A stretch of 64,000 bases of DNA from Filosporella fistucella (GCA_030077755.1 JAQJZZ010000014.1:2542001-2606000), one strand, 5' to 3'. Shown: positions 1-12,507, counted from the stretch's first letter. Notes: generated by a model not told the origin, from the sequence alone. A program made the numbers and translations.

Positions 1-1
1 G

Positions 2-3000
2 TGCATCTCTGACCCAGATCTGGACGATTACAATGGTTTGAAACCATTGCACTATGCTGCGCAAGCAAACCACCACGACATAGTCCGACTCCTACTTGCC
101 GCTGGAGTGAGCCCTTTGACGGGTAAAACTCGAGATCCCGGTCGACGTTGCGGGAACTCACCCTCCTCAATCGGGCACAGCCCTCTCATGTATGCATGCA
201 ATGCAGGAGCTACCGATTCAGTAAGAGAAATGATACCATTCCTGGCTCCCAACGATTTGCACAAGGCTTTGTGCTGGGCTAGTAAGGCTGGCAAGTGTCA
301 AATAGTAGATCTTCTTCTAGCCCATCCACAAACTCCTATCGACCCTCCTGAAGCGTCAGATACAGTGTTGTTTCTCGCAGCATCAGGTTTACATTTTGAT
401 ATCATGCACTCGTTGCTCATGAAAGGCATCGATCCGAATAGACGATCTAGAAATATCGAACGGATGCGCGGGTTTACGGCCTATGAGCTGATGCAGACCC
501 CACTTGGATTTACCGCTTTCCATGCTATTTGTGGAGTTGGAGCTGAAACTTATTCCAGAAGGAAAGATGAGGAAGCTGTGGAAAAGGCATTTCACCTGCT
601 GTATAATGCCGGCTGTGACATCAATGCCCGCGATAGCTATGGAAAGACCCCGCTGCATCACAGTGTTTCCAGGGGCCGATACTCGGGATCTAGCCCTACT
701 CGTTGCAAATTATCGACTCTTCTTCTTGAGAACGGGGCGGATATCATGGCGAGAGATAAGGACGGGAATACACCACTACATCTAGCAAATCTGGGTGAGT
801 CGGGGGCTGACATGGCGAGATTGTGCTTGGAGAATGGTGCTGATGTAGCGGCAAAACGGCCTACTGACGGGAAGACACCCCTCCATACAATGATGGCACA
901 TGTTTACACCCCTGGACTTAGCTCTATTTTACCATATGTCGAAAATTGGAATGTTCAAGACAATGATGGAAACACACCACTGCATCTTCTCTTGTCATCT
1001 TCGTATCATCCACAATCCACTCTTAAACTGCTGTTGGATGCAGGCGCGGACCTTCACATTCGGAACAAGAAATGGGAGACTCCTCTGCATGGACTCAAGG
1101 AAATCTGCTCTAGTATGATAGGACAATCTGTACTTCCAGACCTACTTACGGCAGGGGCAGACTTGGAAGCAAAAGACAAAAATGGCCAAACCCTTGCATT
1201 CCGTGTGATGACAAGTCATGTGTACAACTTTCAGCAGACACTGGACTGTCTCATTGAAAATGGTGCGAAATTCGATGTCTGTGATAACATAGGTGATTCT
1301 ATTCTACATGTCATCTGTAGGGCGTCTCGCAATCTTGATTTGGTAAGTCTTCACCCCTTCGATGGAGCTCCCCGTTCGCTGACAATCGCTTCGCAGATCA
1401 AGCTTCTTGTCAATGCTGGTGCAAATCCTCTTTTGCTAAATCATGACGGCAACACTCTCCTTCATGAGGTTGTAATCGGATATTCTTCGCAAGAAGGGGA
1501 TAAGTTATTCAGGTTGCTTGAATATCTGCTCAGCCTTGGACTTTCGCCCACGGCTAAGAATAATGCTGGAAGATCTCCAATCCACCATGCAATTGCCAGC
1601 ATGCATCCCCAAAGCTACGGAACTGGTGACAGGATTGACGCGTTGACCTGTGTTGTCACCTCCGCCCTGGGCAGCGATCTCAATCTTGAAGATTATGATG
1701 GAATCCGGCCAATCCATCTTGCTGCAACCTTTTCAGAAGACCTTGTCACAAGGCTTATTGAAGCTGGAGCTGATACCACAGCGGTCACCTACGAAAACAA
1801 AAGTTTACTACACATCGCGGCATCGATGCGACAGAGTAATATGGTCGGCATGCTTCTCGAGCATTTTTCGTCTCTCGAATCAATCAGTCTAATTGAGTTA
1901 GTCAATAGTCAGGACTCCGCTGGCAGAACACCACTTCACTATGCTTGTCGATCCGGTCGATTGGAGACTGTGCAGCTTCTATTGAATGCTGGCGCTGACC
2001 CAACAATATTGGACAAGAAGAGTCTTTCTCCATTACATGCCTGCGCGGAATTCCAAGAGGAGGACTTCTTATGGTCAACTCCAGCAACCAAAATTGTGCC
2101 GAGTGGAATCTTGAAAGCTTGCGGTATATTGTCGTCAGATCCTCGTAGACCAAAACAGGGCACAGGATGCAGTTATTCTGATTCCGATTCTCACTTTGCT
2201 CGAATACACAAGGAGTCAGATACAGTCAGGACACGTGAGATAATCCAGCTTCTGGTTGCAAAGGGGGCAAATCTTGCAGCTGTCGAGTTTGGTCAATCTC
2301 CTATAAACTTTGCTATATCGAAAGGTTGTGCAGAAATGGTCGATGAACTCCTACCAAAAATGGAACAAGTCTATAAAGAAGTAGGAACAGACAAATCAAG
2401 GTGGATGACTAGACATGACCCTTTCCGCGCAAAGTGTCTGGCTAGCTTTAGCGGTATCGATATTCTGGATTTGGACTTGAAGAGCCAAGACAATATCGCT
2501 TGTCTCTGTAAAGACCTTCTTGCTCTCCGAAACCACAAGACCATTGCAGCCTTACCATCTTTGGGAGTCGATTTCTATCCGAATCCGAAACGCAGTGACG
2601 ATATACTCACCGAATTGGTCCGTTGGGGATATGCAAGCCTTTTCGCAGAGCTGGGGGACTCAATTGAAAAGCATGAGTGGATCAATGGCATTGCCAATGA
2701 AGACCATGATTATCACAAGACTACCCTTCCCTTTCTTATCACAGCCGCACAAAGAGAGCTACCCAATCTTGATGTCATCAGACTCATAGTGGAGAGATTC
2801 GGGGCTGATGTCAACGTACAGCCAGAGAGCTCGGTGTACCTCCGCGACGGTGGATACAAATATGTACCCGGACAGAGCGCCCTGCATATATTGGCAGCGG
2901 GAAAGCATTGGTGGAATGCGGAGGCTTTGCAATACTTACTCGAACACGGCGGCAACACTGAACTGGTTGATGAGAAAGGACTTACCCCTTTGCACGCAGC

Positions 3001-4505
3001 CGTAAGTAATAGTAGTCCCGATGGGAGGGGTAAAAGACGACAAGTCGCTAGGATTCTTTTAGCACATGGCGCAAATCCGAATGTGCTTGACGAGATGGGT
3101 TCGAGCTGCCTCAACAAAGCCATGTACGACATCAAAATGGTACGTCTACTCATTGAACACGGAGCAGATATTTCGCTGGGCGAGGATCCTATACTGTTCT
3201 CTGCCATTTCAACGCAAGATATTGAAGCCGTGACAACAATCTTGAAAGCAGGTGCGAACTGTAATATCAAGAAGATTACATGCATCGATCCGCAGATAGT
3301 TCGGTCAAATCGTCGGCCTCAAGAGCCCAATGATTTCCCCCTTAGGTTTGCAGCTAGCTCCAAGTTCAACACCGTCAGATTGAGAGATATCGCACTTCAA
3401 ATCACCAGGCTTCTCCTTAAACATGGAGCTAACCCTTTCATGCCATATGACGGAACAACTATTGTTCACGACACGTTCAAACGCGGCGGACTTCTTCAGC
3501 CATTTTTAGACCTCCCTAATCTAGACCTGGAATACAAGGATGAGAAGGGTCAAACGCTTCTCCTTGCTGCTTGCCAATCTTCCCACGGATCACACATTCC
3601 TCTCATTGACACTCACGAATTCGGATTCAAATCGTACCAGGAACGGCAAAAAGAAAATCAGGATCTATCAAAAGATGATCCATCCCCAGCCCGGACCTTT
3701 TTCGAAAGAGGGTCAAATTTGATGGCAATTGACAACTTGGGAAACAATGCGCTTCACTTACTGGTTTCTACAACACCTCATAACAACGAGCAATACCAAA
3801 AGACTCTGACATTGTTTTTGGAAAAGGCTCCAAATTTGCTAAATCAGAAAACCCTTAGTGGCAATAGCCCACTGCACTTAGCGGTAAGTCCTTTCAGAAT
3901 ATGGACCGTTGAGACCTTCATAGCCGCTGGTGCAAACGTCCTCGACAAAGATGAATCTGGAAATACACCTCTCCACTGCATTGCGCGTTCTCTTTCTGCT
4001 TTGAAACAGGATGAATGGCTGTCCTGGTTCAAAAGGTTCCTCGATCTCGGAATCGATATCAACGAGAAAAACAATGATGGAGAGACAATGCTGTTTAATT
4101 TCTTCCGCGTCCCAATGGGTCAGAGAGCACTGTATGCTGCAGTCGAAAATACAGGTGCGGATCTCTTCACGCGGAATAATACCGGTGAGACGATATTACA
4201 TATCGTCGCCAAGCATCTGGACGATAATAGATATATGTCTTTTGCACGTTCCGATAGGAATTTTACGGTGGAGAATTTCAAATGGCTGATGGGGTTGGGA
4301 CTGGATCCCATGGCGGAGGATAATAATCAGAGGACTCCATTAGTACGTACTCTCTGCCTTGTTTTGGAATAAAGATGATAGCTAATTTGTATAGGATGTT
4401 GCTGCTGCTTGTGGGAATGATCCTATTCTGGCGTTGTTCAAGAGGGATAAGGGACCTGTTCCTCCTCCGTCTTATAACAAGCCCCCTTTGCCGTATGAGC
4501 TCTGA
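2..4505 (+). CDS. Giant ankyrin-repeat protein, 5' end outside window
   Basis: The reading frame is open from base 2, so the gene begins upstream of the window; no start codon is claimed. About 1,465 residues are visible, nearly all ankyrin repeats of the form G-x-TPLH-(A/L)A-x9-LL-x-AGA-(D/N). Three exons are inferred. Intron 1 (1343-1396) is exactly 54 nt, so it stays open if read through, but it starts GTAAGT, has a CGCTGAC branch site and ends CAG, and removing it restores a normal repeat (LDL-IKLLVNAGANP). Intron 2 (4343-4394) has donor GTACGT, branch GCTAAT and acceptor TAG, and joins to a 36-residue tail ending LPYEL. In fungi such proteins are often NACHT-ankyrin NLR-like receptors or scaffolds; the N-terminal effector and NTPase domains would lie outside the window. 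The partner or ligand is unknown. Confidence 0.9.
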
Positions 4506-5108
4506 GTAAGGGGTTGATATGCGACGAGAGCGGTTGCTCTTAGATAACGATATATATCACTTTTATATACCAATATTCTTTCCTTCCGTTCATGTTCCTT
4601 CCACCATCTTTGAAAACTGCTCAATCACAGGTATATCCCAGCCCCAAACGTGGCGTGTATATTTGCTTTTTTTATCGCTTGGAGGCGGAATATCGATTTC
4701 TCCTGGACCAATAAAACGTGTCGAAAGCAGGCCTTGGGCGCAGTCGTTTCTGGAAATTCGACACCGCCAAGCCCGTGGATGATGGTAACAAGTGGCTTCG
4801 ACTTCTTAATGGTTCCTGCCTTTCGGCTGTTTTTGGCCTCCAAATTGTCGTAGCCTCACGGGAACCTACATACCGGGTCTTGTTAACATCACATGTGTTC
4901 GGAGATTGCTCTGAGTAGATATTCTTGGGCTTTGCTTCAAGTATCCTTACTTATTATTATACATTTAATTATAAATCCTGCTTTATGCTACGATCTCTAG
5001 CTGATATCTCCTTGGAAATGGGACTTGTTTTGGAGCAGATCAAGTGGAACTCCTCGCTCAGCGTCTCAGGCAAGAGAACAAAGAGCGCCGGAACAACGGT
5101 CGCTTTAA
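4506..5108. other. Non-coding stretch after the ankyrin gene
   Basis: Only short, mutually overlapping open frames without recognisable domains. One frame at about 5044-5160 (LAQRLRQENKERR) may be upstream remains of the NACHT relic that follows. Confidence 0.4.
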
Positions 5109-5768
5109 CATTTCCATCTTCTGGTTGCATGTTTCATCCGTTTACGTTCATCTTTACAGTCGCTGCACGAAGGTATTCTGGATTGTGGGCTTAACGTCTC
5201 AATTTGTTACACAGCCTCACCAGAATGGCTGGCGGAGTATGGAAAATGGCTTGATTTGGGGCCACCAGTATGGACCCAAAGCTGGTCTCTACGGACCATT
5301 CTGGATGGCTTCAAGCGAGTGATAGCCCAACGAGAAATCCCCATCAAGCTCTTCTTCATGATTGATGGCCTAGACGAGTTTGAGTGCGACAATGAAGTTC
5401 TGGCTGAGCTGTTTATCGAGACGGATAGAGTAGCATATGATCCAAATTTCCGTCCCAAGATTTGCGTGGCGAGCAGACCCTGGGTGGTATTTAGGGAAAC
5501 TTTTGCAGGTTGCCCCTTTCTTCAAGTACAAGACCTGACACAAAAAGATTTTATACAATATGTCGCAGAGAAATTTCAGGCAAATACAACTTTTCGGCGA
5601 CTTGCCATCGAGGAACCTGAAGCGACATTTCAATGGTTCCAGGAGATTTTCACGAAAGCCGAAGGCGTGTTTTTGTGGGTCCGTATTGTCGTTGAGGATT
5701 TACTTAGGGGTATTCGAAATCGGGATAGTGTACTAGATATCTGGGATATTGACTTTGAAGAGTGAGGT
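5109..5768 (+). pseudogene. NACHT-domain NTPase relic
   Basis: The frame encodes the second half of a fungal NACHT domain: a Walker B-like FFMIDGLDEFE, then KICVASRPW, LTQKDFIQYVAEKF and AEGVFLWVRIVVEDLL, all hallmarks of ascomycete NACHT STAND NTPases. Upstream in frame are SLQSLHEGI and ASPEWLAEYGKWLDLGPP, matching the segment that normally precedes Walker B. The frame is closed by a stop at about 5106, no P-loop (GxxxxGKS/T) is visible upstream in any frame, and the downstream end stops (EE-stop at 5766) with no winged-helix or repeat domain. I therefore call it a truncated pseudogene. It is on the same strand as the preceding ankyrin gene but downstream of it, so it cannot be that gene's missing NTPase domain; both may come from one expanded NLR-like family. 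Confidence 0.75.
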
Positions 5769-6081
5769 ATATATCCTTGTTTCTCACAGAAAAGGCACTA
5801 CATATCAGAGGAATTTTGGTGGCTTGCAGAATTTTGTATGTTGTATGAAGAACTGAACGACAACAAATTCATTAGACATTACAACTTATCATTCGTCTGC
5901 CATCAAAACATATCGTAGCAGAAAGAGCAGTCTGGTATCAAGTGCCAACTATAAGCAGCGCGGCACTGGTATCGTCAACAAACCCAAACACCAACCATTC
6001 TTCACCTACAAACATCACCTCATTACTCCCGTCCCACGACTTTCAAGATGCGTCACCGATCGACTCTCCTATTAGCCACGC
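5769..6081. other. Intergenic, nothing recognised
   Basis: Region between the NACHT relic and the 3' end of the convergent opsin-related gene. Only short spurious frames are present; presumably it holds the 3' UTR of the latter. Confidence 0.5.
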
Positions 6082-7064
6082 CTACACCTGCTGTCCACCC
6101 GCGGCAGTCGCCTCTTCCTCCCTCACCTTCTCAGGGAAAACACCTCCCTGAGCAACCCGACCATACTGCGTGAAGTAAAGATTCATACCCTTGTAATCCC
6201 ATTTCCTTGCCATCGCCAAAACGGCTACAGCATACAAAGGCACAGTCAATAAATCCAAAATCCCGAAGAAAATGAATGAGGACGTAACAGAGATCTTGTT
6301 ACCGCCATCTGAGACACCGTACGCGATTGGGTAGAGCAGGAAGAGGAAACAGAGAGGGGCGGCGAGACAGAAATTGGTTTTCTGGAGCGAGATACGGCTG
6401 GATGTACGGTGGGCTGTTAGGAGTAGGGATGGGAAGAGAAGAAGAAGCGCGACGGTGCCAAAGGCGAAGAAGCCCCATTTGTAGCTGTGGGTGTTAGTTT
6501 ATTTCAACTTGAATCGGGGAAGGAGTGGAAAGGAAAGAGGAGCATACTTGGTAGTAATGAGAGCGGAACAGAGATAGGAGACGATGAAAATCCATGAGAG
6601 GAAGATATTATATACGATGGTTGCCCAAGAGACACTTGACACGAGACCAAGAGTAAGGAGAACAGGTGGCCAGGACACGAACCTGTTCACATTAGTCTTC
6701 ATCCTCTATCAAATTAAACAGCAACAGAAAAATATTCGAAGGAGTCGTACCAATTAACGTATCTCGCCCAAAAGATTTCCCTCGTTCCTGCATCGCCATT
6801 CACAGTCAACACAGCTGTAGCACCAAGGTTCGACGCCATAGCGAAGTACGCAATAGCGCCTGTGAACAGTGAGATGGTGAACAGGTAATGGAAGATTTTC
6901 TCCCCATTACGCGCGAAATAGGTCGTTCCTACTACACAGAGAAGAGCGAAGCAGTAGACGGCATCGACGGCCCAGAGCCAGTCGGAGCCGTGTACTGTGA
7001 GCTTGAAGTCCTCCAATGAAGGATTGATTTTCAGAGCGTCGTTGGAGCGTTGGAGGAGAGACAT
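6082..7064 (-). CDS. Opsin-related protein (HSP30/YRO2 type, no retinal lysine)
   Basis: Three exons: 6751-7064, 6548-6682 and 6082-6484, with introns of 68 and 63 bp that keep phase, giving 283 residues. Seven hydrophobic segments follow the microbial rhodopsin fold, starting DWLWAVDAVYCFALL. Helix C reads ARYVNWFVSWPP, so the bacteriorhodopsin Asp85 position is Asn and the Asp96 position is Thr. Helix G reads GILDLLTVPLYAV, so the Schiff-base lysine position (Lys216) is Val while the Asp212 equivalent is kept. The tail YFTQYGRVAQGGVFPEK is typical of HSP30/YRO2-like opsin-related proteins. It should therefore bind no retinal covalently and pump no protons; family members act as stress-induced membrane proteins in the plasma membrane. 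The start is the ATG at 7064, beginning MSLLQRSND. Confidence 0.9.
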
Positions 7065-8619
7065 GATGATTGAATTTAATCTCTTATTTGATTCTTTTGA
7101 GACCAGTTCAGAAGAGAGAGATTAGCTGAATTAAGCTTTTCTGAATAGCTGATGAGAGGAAATAAGTGAAACTTATAACCTCGCGCCTGCTCGCTCGAGC
7201 TGCAGAGTATATCGTCACAATCACATCATGGCAACTTCGGCATCTGACAAACAGGTTCTGAAAAGCTGACTTTGCATTTCTGTTCTGGCACGCTATTGGA
7301 AGCCACAGAGCCAGAAATTTCCATCTTCATCGTCAGATGATGGAAAGCGGGAAGCACGGCATGTGATGAGGTTATTCAGGAATCTGAGAACCAATATACT
7401 TCCTCCTCGTTGAAAACTCGCATTTTGAATGGCCGGAAAGGGCGGTTACTCTAGAGGTGGTGTTATGCTTTGTGGTTCTGTGGGACAAGCTTTTGATAAA
7501 CGGGATTGGGATTCGGAATGTTCGGAGTTATGTGGCCAGTCATGGAGGCGAATTAGAGTTGTGATGGGATGATTTGCCGACATGAAATGTGCATCTACTT
7601 ACTAATACCGGAGCTTGGACCGTGGGATGTGCGGCGCGTTTGAATTCGAAACTGGATCGTGAGATTGTCATGAGGTTATTCCGAGCCCCTTTATTCGTTT
7701 GAGGAGAGTGATCATGTGATGGTCTGATAATCTGGAACGAAGTTGAAGCTCGCGAATAAATCATAGATTAGTTGTTCTTGGTATGAGTAATGGGTAACCC
7801 AGATTTGATTTTCAATCCACTAGGGAAGGCTGGTAATTGTAAGGTACTGACCTACATCATATGACCTGATATTTTGATTTATTTTCTGTATATCTGATAG
7901 TTAGTTCTTCCAGTACAACAAGGTATGAATGACCATCCCAAGAAACACACCGTTTACTCGAGCAGCAGATCTCTCAACCTTTTGCTACCAAACAAGCTGA
8001 TATGGTCAACTTTCAAGATCAGCTATTAGTGCCATCACTTGACAACCGTTCAATTATAGGTGTGATTGGGAGCATGGGTGTAAATTGAAGACTCTATCAT
8101 GGTGCTAGCAAGTTGAAGCAGACTGCAAAGCACTCTTCTGACAATTATTAATTCGGAAGATTTTTCCGGGACGACAAAGAAGTTGTCTGTAAAGTATAGG
8201 TATAATTGAAGGAGAAACTCATCATGCGAAACAGTAAAGTATTGCACCCACTATGGGGAATGCGATCAGTTGTACAACGGAACACTGACCGAATGGCAGT
8301 GAGCCAACACTTGAACTTCGCTCCTTGAAAGGTCCCCAATAAGTAGATATTGTCATCGGGAGGCTGTGGGGTGGTGGCGTTACTGCGCCAATGCACCGCC
8401 TCAGTCGAGAACCAATACAACAAACATACATGCGAGCCACTTCAAAACGTGCATCAAATGAAGCGTTCCTTGACAGTTTGAGAATTTATATCAAAGGGCA
8501 AAGCTACAGCTTTTTTATTTGAGAAAATATTATCAAAACAGCGCTGCTGGGTGAGGTATTAAGCCACGCCTCTTTTGGCGACTGAATAAGTTCTTACGTC
8601 GTTTGCGAAGTCCATTACA
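7065..8619. other. Long intergenic region
   Basis: About 1.5 kb separating two divergent genes. No frame looks like a protein and no tRNA-like arms were seen. It presumably contains the promoter of the opsin-related gene and upstream sequence of the CorA-like gene. Confidence 0.5.
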
Positions 8620-10703
8620 ATGGAAAAACTCATTTTTGAAACGCATCTTCAGAGATTTAAAGAAGTAGCTGAGGATACAACATACTTGGAAATGTTCTTT
8701 TACTCGGTAAGACGCCGAATTTATCAACCCCCCCCCCCTCTTAAGTACGAAGCTGATTCGATTAGGATCCGAAATATGATACGACGGAGGAGCATCCGCT
8801 ACCGCTTGATGAATTCGAGAATTTCTTATACCAAAAATTAAGAGTTCCATTAACGTTATTGAAGATATGCTAACGATTGGCAGGGTTGTTTTCAACCATA
8901 TATTCCGGAAGGTGCGACTTTGCAAAGTGGACTTCGGTTCATGTGAGTAAAATCGCATTTCATTGACCTCCTGACACTATTGATGTGGTTTTTCCCTGTG
9001 AACCATGTATTCCCTTAATTGCTACACTCGTAATAGCTCCGCAGTGTAGGTTTTCGAAACCGTTGAGCTCCAGAGAACTTGACTGCAGGGGGGTGTCAGC
9101 CTCCTAGCAGAATTTAAACAGACCTAATTGCCACATTAGTCTTCAAAAAAATGCCAGGCACCCAGAAACCTTCGCCCCAAATGTGCTGAGTATGAAGCGA
9201 GAGCGCTACTCAGATATGGTGCACGCCTTACGCTTGCCGATGAGGGGCGTTGAAAGCTCGAGCTGTGTAGGTCCTTTCTTCTGGGCAGGCCTTGGGTCGG
9301 ACAAAGAAAACCCTTGCCTGCGTTAGTTCAAGTCAATGATAAACAAGCATGTCGCACACTAATAAGACCAGAGATTGTGCAGCGCAAAAGCGACGTACGG
9401 AAGAAGGGGTACACCAGGGGCTGGGAGCTGATGTTGAGCCATGACTTTCGTACCAATACCACTTCCGCATTCTGCAAGGGGACGCCATCTTCTGATATTA
9501 TGGATTCCATCAAGCTCCTCAAAGCATGCGGTCGAGATGCTGAGCATCCTTTGCTGTTCCCCATGATAATCTTCAGCCATGATGCCTCTTCTAATCAAGA
9601 CGTCAAACAGCGAGGTGCTAGGGACTGGCTGAGCCGCCTTGAGCATGTCATTTCCATGCGCAATGAAATCGTAGAGACGGAAGGTTACGAGAAAAACGGA
9701 TTAGTAGATCTTGATGCCGTGAATCGGGATCTGGTCGAATGCCACGCACAAGTCTTGTGGAAGCGACCCATTGCCTATCTGCGGCTGATTGATTCATTCA
9801 AAGAAGCTTTAGACCTTGTCTTCAATAACTTGTCCTCAGAAAGAAAGAATTCAGACACTCAAAGAATCCACGATGAGATGCGGTCGAGGCTGGAGTTCTA
9901 CAAAAGAAAATGGGAAGGGATTGACACATATGCCAGCACGACGCTAGAGAGAATCGAGACCCAGAAAAGTTCGGTGAGGACACACTTTTCAGTTTTTCTT
10001 CATTGGAACTGTGCAGAGGCTGATTCACATACTCGCTCTAGCTGTATAACCTCCTCGCCCAGAAGGAAAGCAAGCTCAACTTGCAGATGGCAATAGAGCA
10101 GAGGAAGCTGGCTCACTTGAGCAAAAGAGATTCTTCGACGATGAAAACAATCTCTCTTCTCGGAAGCGTGTTTCTTCCAGGGGCATACCTAGCGGTAAGA
10201 GTTGATATTTTTTCTTCTCATTCCAGATTGGTGCATACCAGTTTCTCTTTCCATACTTTCATCCTTCTTCCTTCATTTCACACAAGTGCTACCCAGGCTA
10301 ATCAAGTCTAAAGTCAATATTCTCCACAACCTTCTTCGACTTCCACGACTCGCCGACTCTCTCCTCGGCGGTCTCGCCAAAATTCTGGCTTTATTGGGCA
10401 GTGACGATTCCCGTCACGCTCTTTGTCATCGGCGTGTGGCTCTGGTGGGATAGGAAGAGGGGTCGTGAGTTCGATAGGGAAAACGATGACTTAGAGAACG
10501 GCTCTGAGGATATGGAGAGGATGATCATGACGAAAATGCGGCAGAGGACGAGGACCGTCGCCAGCACGTGGAATGCAAGGGTTGAGAGGAAACAGATGCT
10601 AGCGAGGGATGAGGATAATGATTTTGGGGCGTTCAAGTATCCCAAGCCGCCTCAGACAGGATTTGGTGATCTTCTTACTGTGCCAGCGGTACATAACTAT
10701 TGA
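8620..10703 (+). CDS. CorA-like divalent-cation transporter family membrane protein
   Basis: Exons inferred: 8620-8706, 8766-8843, 8884-8942, 9050-9321, 9372-9973, 10042-10194 and 10314-10703; all phases fit. A TAG at 9105 interrupts exon 4 unless a further 45-bp intron (9095-9139, weak donor GTCAGC, branch CTAAT) is removed, which also keeps phase and gives about 531 residues. The middle part carries features of fungal CorA-like proteins: FFWAGLGSD, RGWELMLSHDF, GTPSSDI, VECHAQVLWKRP and LAQKESKLNLQ. The C-terminus has two membrane helices, MKTISLLGSVFLPGAYLA then FWLYWAVTIPVTLFVIGVWL, with SIFSTTFF between them in the place of the classical GMN loop. A basic/acidic cytosolic tail follows. 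The family architecture is a long soluble domain, coiled helices and a two-helix pore; the ion is not known. The first two introns are less certain, and the 40-bp one (8844-8883) is unusually short. Confidence 0.75.
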
Positions 10704-11344
10704 GAATAGGTAACTGATGGCAGGTATCCTTCACAATGTTCGGTCAAACACACAAACTAGTAGAAATGAACTGGCTGGTACTGTCAAATTGCATCTTGGG
10801 ACCAAATCTGCCATTGCAATATCGACTTTCAAAGGCGTATAGACTGAAGTTCAGCGTTACATGTTACACTTGGATGTGATATGCTGCTTGAGGTACCAAT
10901 ATACAGCCACTGCTCAGATTGAAACGATTTTTCAAGATTCAAGACTTAGAAATGGTGCCGTTGCTAGACGGAGCCGGTCTCCCCAAACATCGAGAGTATA
11001 GGCGATGATGATTGCCACACGCGTTGAATTTGCGTTCATTGCTTATCAATTCACTTCGTGATAAAATGCAGATAGGAGCAAAACGGCTAAATCTTTGTAA
11101 GTGAAAATTACAGAGCAGATATCCCATACTTGAAAGAATGCAATTGAAAACATAGATGTGTCTCCATCGCGATCCTTTCACTGAAAAGTTTGAAGTTTAA
11201 ACCTTGTTTCGTCTTGGAAAGTGCACTCGAGATTTCGAGACAAGCATCCCCCACATTCCGCCAAAAAAGCCAGGACAAAGAAAAGTAGCCGCAAAAATAC
11301 TACGACGATTACACGCGACGCAACGACCAAGCCCCAATTATACA
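10704..11344. other. Intergenic, nothing recognised
   Basis: Sequence between the CorA-like gene and BMT5, presumably 3' UTR and the BMT5 promoter/5' leader. The frame of BMT5 stays open to about 11204, but the first ATG in it is at 11345. Confidence 0.5.
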
Positions 11345-12299
11345 ATGGGGAAGAACAAACGCCAAAAACTTGGAGCGCAATCCTCGAAGAAGAATAAATC
11401 CACGGGCAAAAATGCTCGCCCAACGGGCATAACAAAAGCGCAATCGAGCGCAAAACCAGCCGCGAAATCAAAACATCATCAACCACACCAAGCACGCGCC
11501 ATCATCCCTTTCTCTCCCTCTGACCACATCCTCCTTATCGGGGAGGGCGATCTCTCTTTTGCGCGCTCGCTGGTAGAGCATCATGATTGCAACCATGTTA
11601 CTGCGACGGTATATGAAAGCGAGAGTGAGCTGAGAGAGAAATATCCGCATGTAGGAGATAACATTGAGGTTATAGGGGAGAAGGGAGGGGTGGTGAAATA
11701 TGCGGTTGATGCGGGGAAAATGAAGCCTTGGATGGAGAAGAGAGTCGGTGTTATGGATAGGATTGTGTTTAATTTCCCCCATGTTGGGGGGAAAAGTACG
11801 GATGTTAATCGGCAGGTTAGGTATAATCAGGGTATGTTATGCTACGAATGGATGATGCACGAGGGAGAATGCTGATGGATTAGAACTCTTGGTTTCATTC
11901 TTTAGACAAGCTATTCCGTCGCTGTCGCCAAAACATGGCAGCTCGATTGTGGTTACGCTGTTTGAGGGACAGCCTTATACGTTGTGGAATATCAGAGATT
12001 TGGGGAGACATGCTGGGTTGGAGGTATGCCAGAGCTTCAAGTTTCAGGCGAGTGCGTATCCCGGATACAAGCATGCGAGGACACTGGGAATGGTGAAGGG
12101 GAAGAATGGTGAGAGTGGTGGGGGTTGGAAGGGAGAAGAAAGGCCTGCTAGAAGCTATGTTTTTGTGAGAAAGGGTGAGGGAGTCGTTGTAGGGGATGGG
12201 AAGAAGAAAAAATATGAGAGCAGCGAGGATGAGGTGGAACTTTCAGATCACGACGAAGACGACATATCTATTCACGAGGAGGAGGAGATTGAGGATTGA
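11345..12299 (+). CDS. BMT5: 25S rRNA (uridine-N3)-methyltransferase, BMT5-like
   Basis: Two exons, 11345-11831 and 11884-12299, with a 52-bp intron (donor GTATGT, branch GCTGAT, acceptor TAG); 300 residues. The lysine-rich N-terminus (MGKNKRQK) suits a nucleolar protein. The Rossmann-fold methyltransferase motif is at residues 62-72 (ILLIGEGDLSF), the signature of the DUF2431/BMT5 family, followed by TATVYESESELREKYP and the conserved VFNFPHVGGKSTD. After the intron come ELLVSFFRQAIPSL and IVVTLFEGQPYTLWNIR. In yeast, BMT5 makes m3U2634 in 25S rRNA using S-adenosylmethionine. The tail is acidic. ATG 11345 is chosen because it is the first in frame and gives the family's usual basic N-terminus. 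Confidence 0.92.
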
Positions 12300-12507
12300 G
12301 AGGCCATTGGCTTTCAGGTCTGATATCCATGCCTTCCATCAGCCGCTACAGATGGGAAATCCACCACTTTGTGATATTCAACTCCATAACCATTAACGCC
12401 AATCCGGATCATGAGTCGTCTATCATGCTTGAAATATTGCAATGATATTGCAACATATTTTCGGATCATCTAAACAAGGCCAAAGAATGCATAACCGCCT
12501 TCGAAAT

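Noticed and set aside
2713..3285. 190-residue minus-strand frame inside the ankyrin gene
   Set aside because: It is a low-quality, Ser/Cys-rich shadow of the opposite strand; the plus-strand ankyrin frame explains the region.
8728..8739. Run of about twelve C as a possible G-quadruplex or assembly error
   Set aside because: It falls in a proposed intron of the CorA-like gene and has no further G/C runs nearby to form a quadruplex.
8533..8958. 141-residue minus-strand frame upstream of the CorA-like gene
   Set aside because: The plus strand gives phase-consistent exons with protein-like sequence (DPKYDTTEEHPLPLDEF); the minus frame has none.
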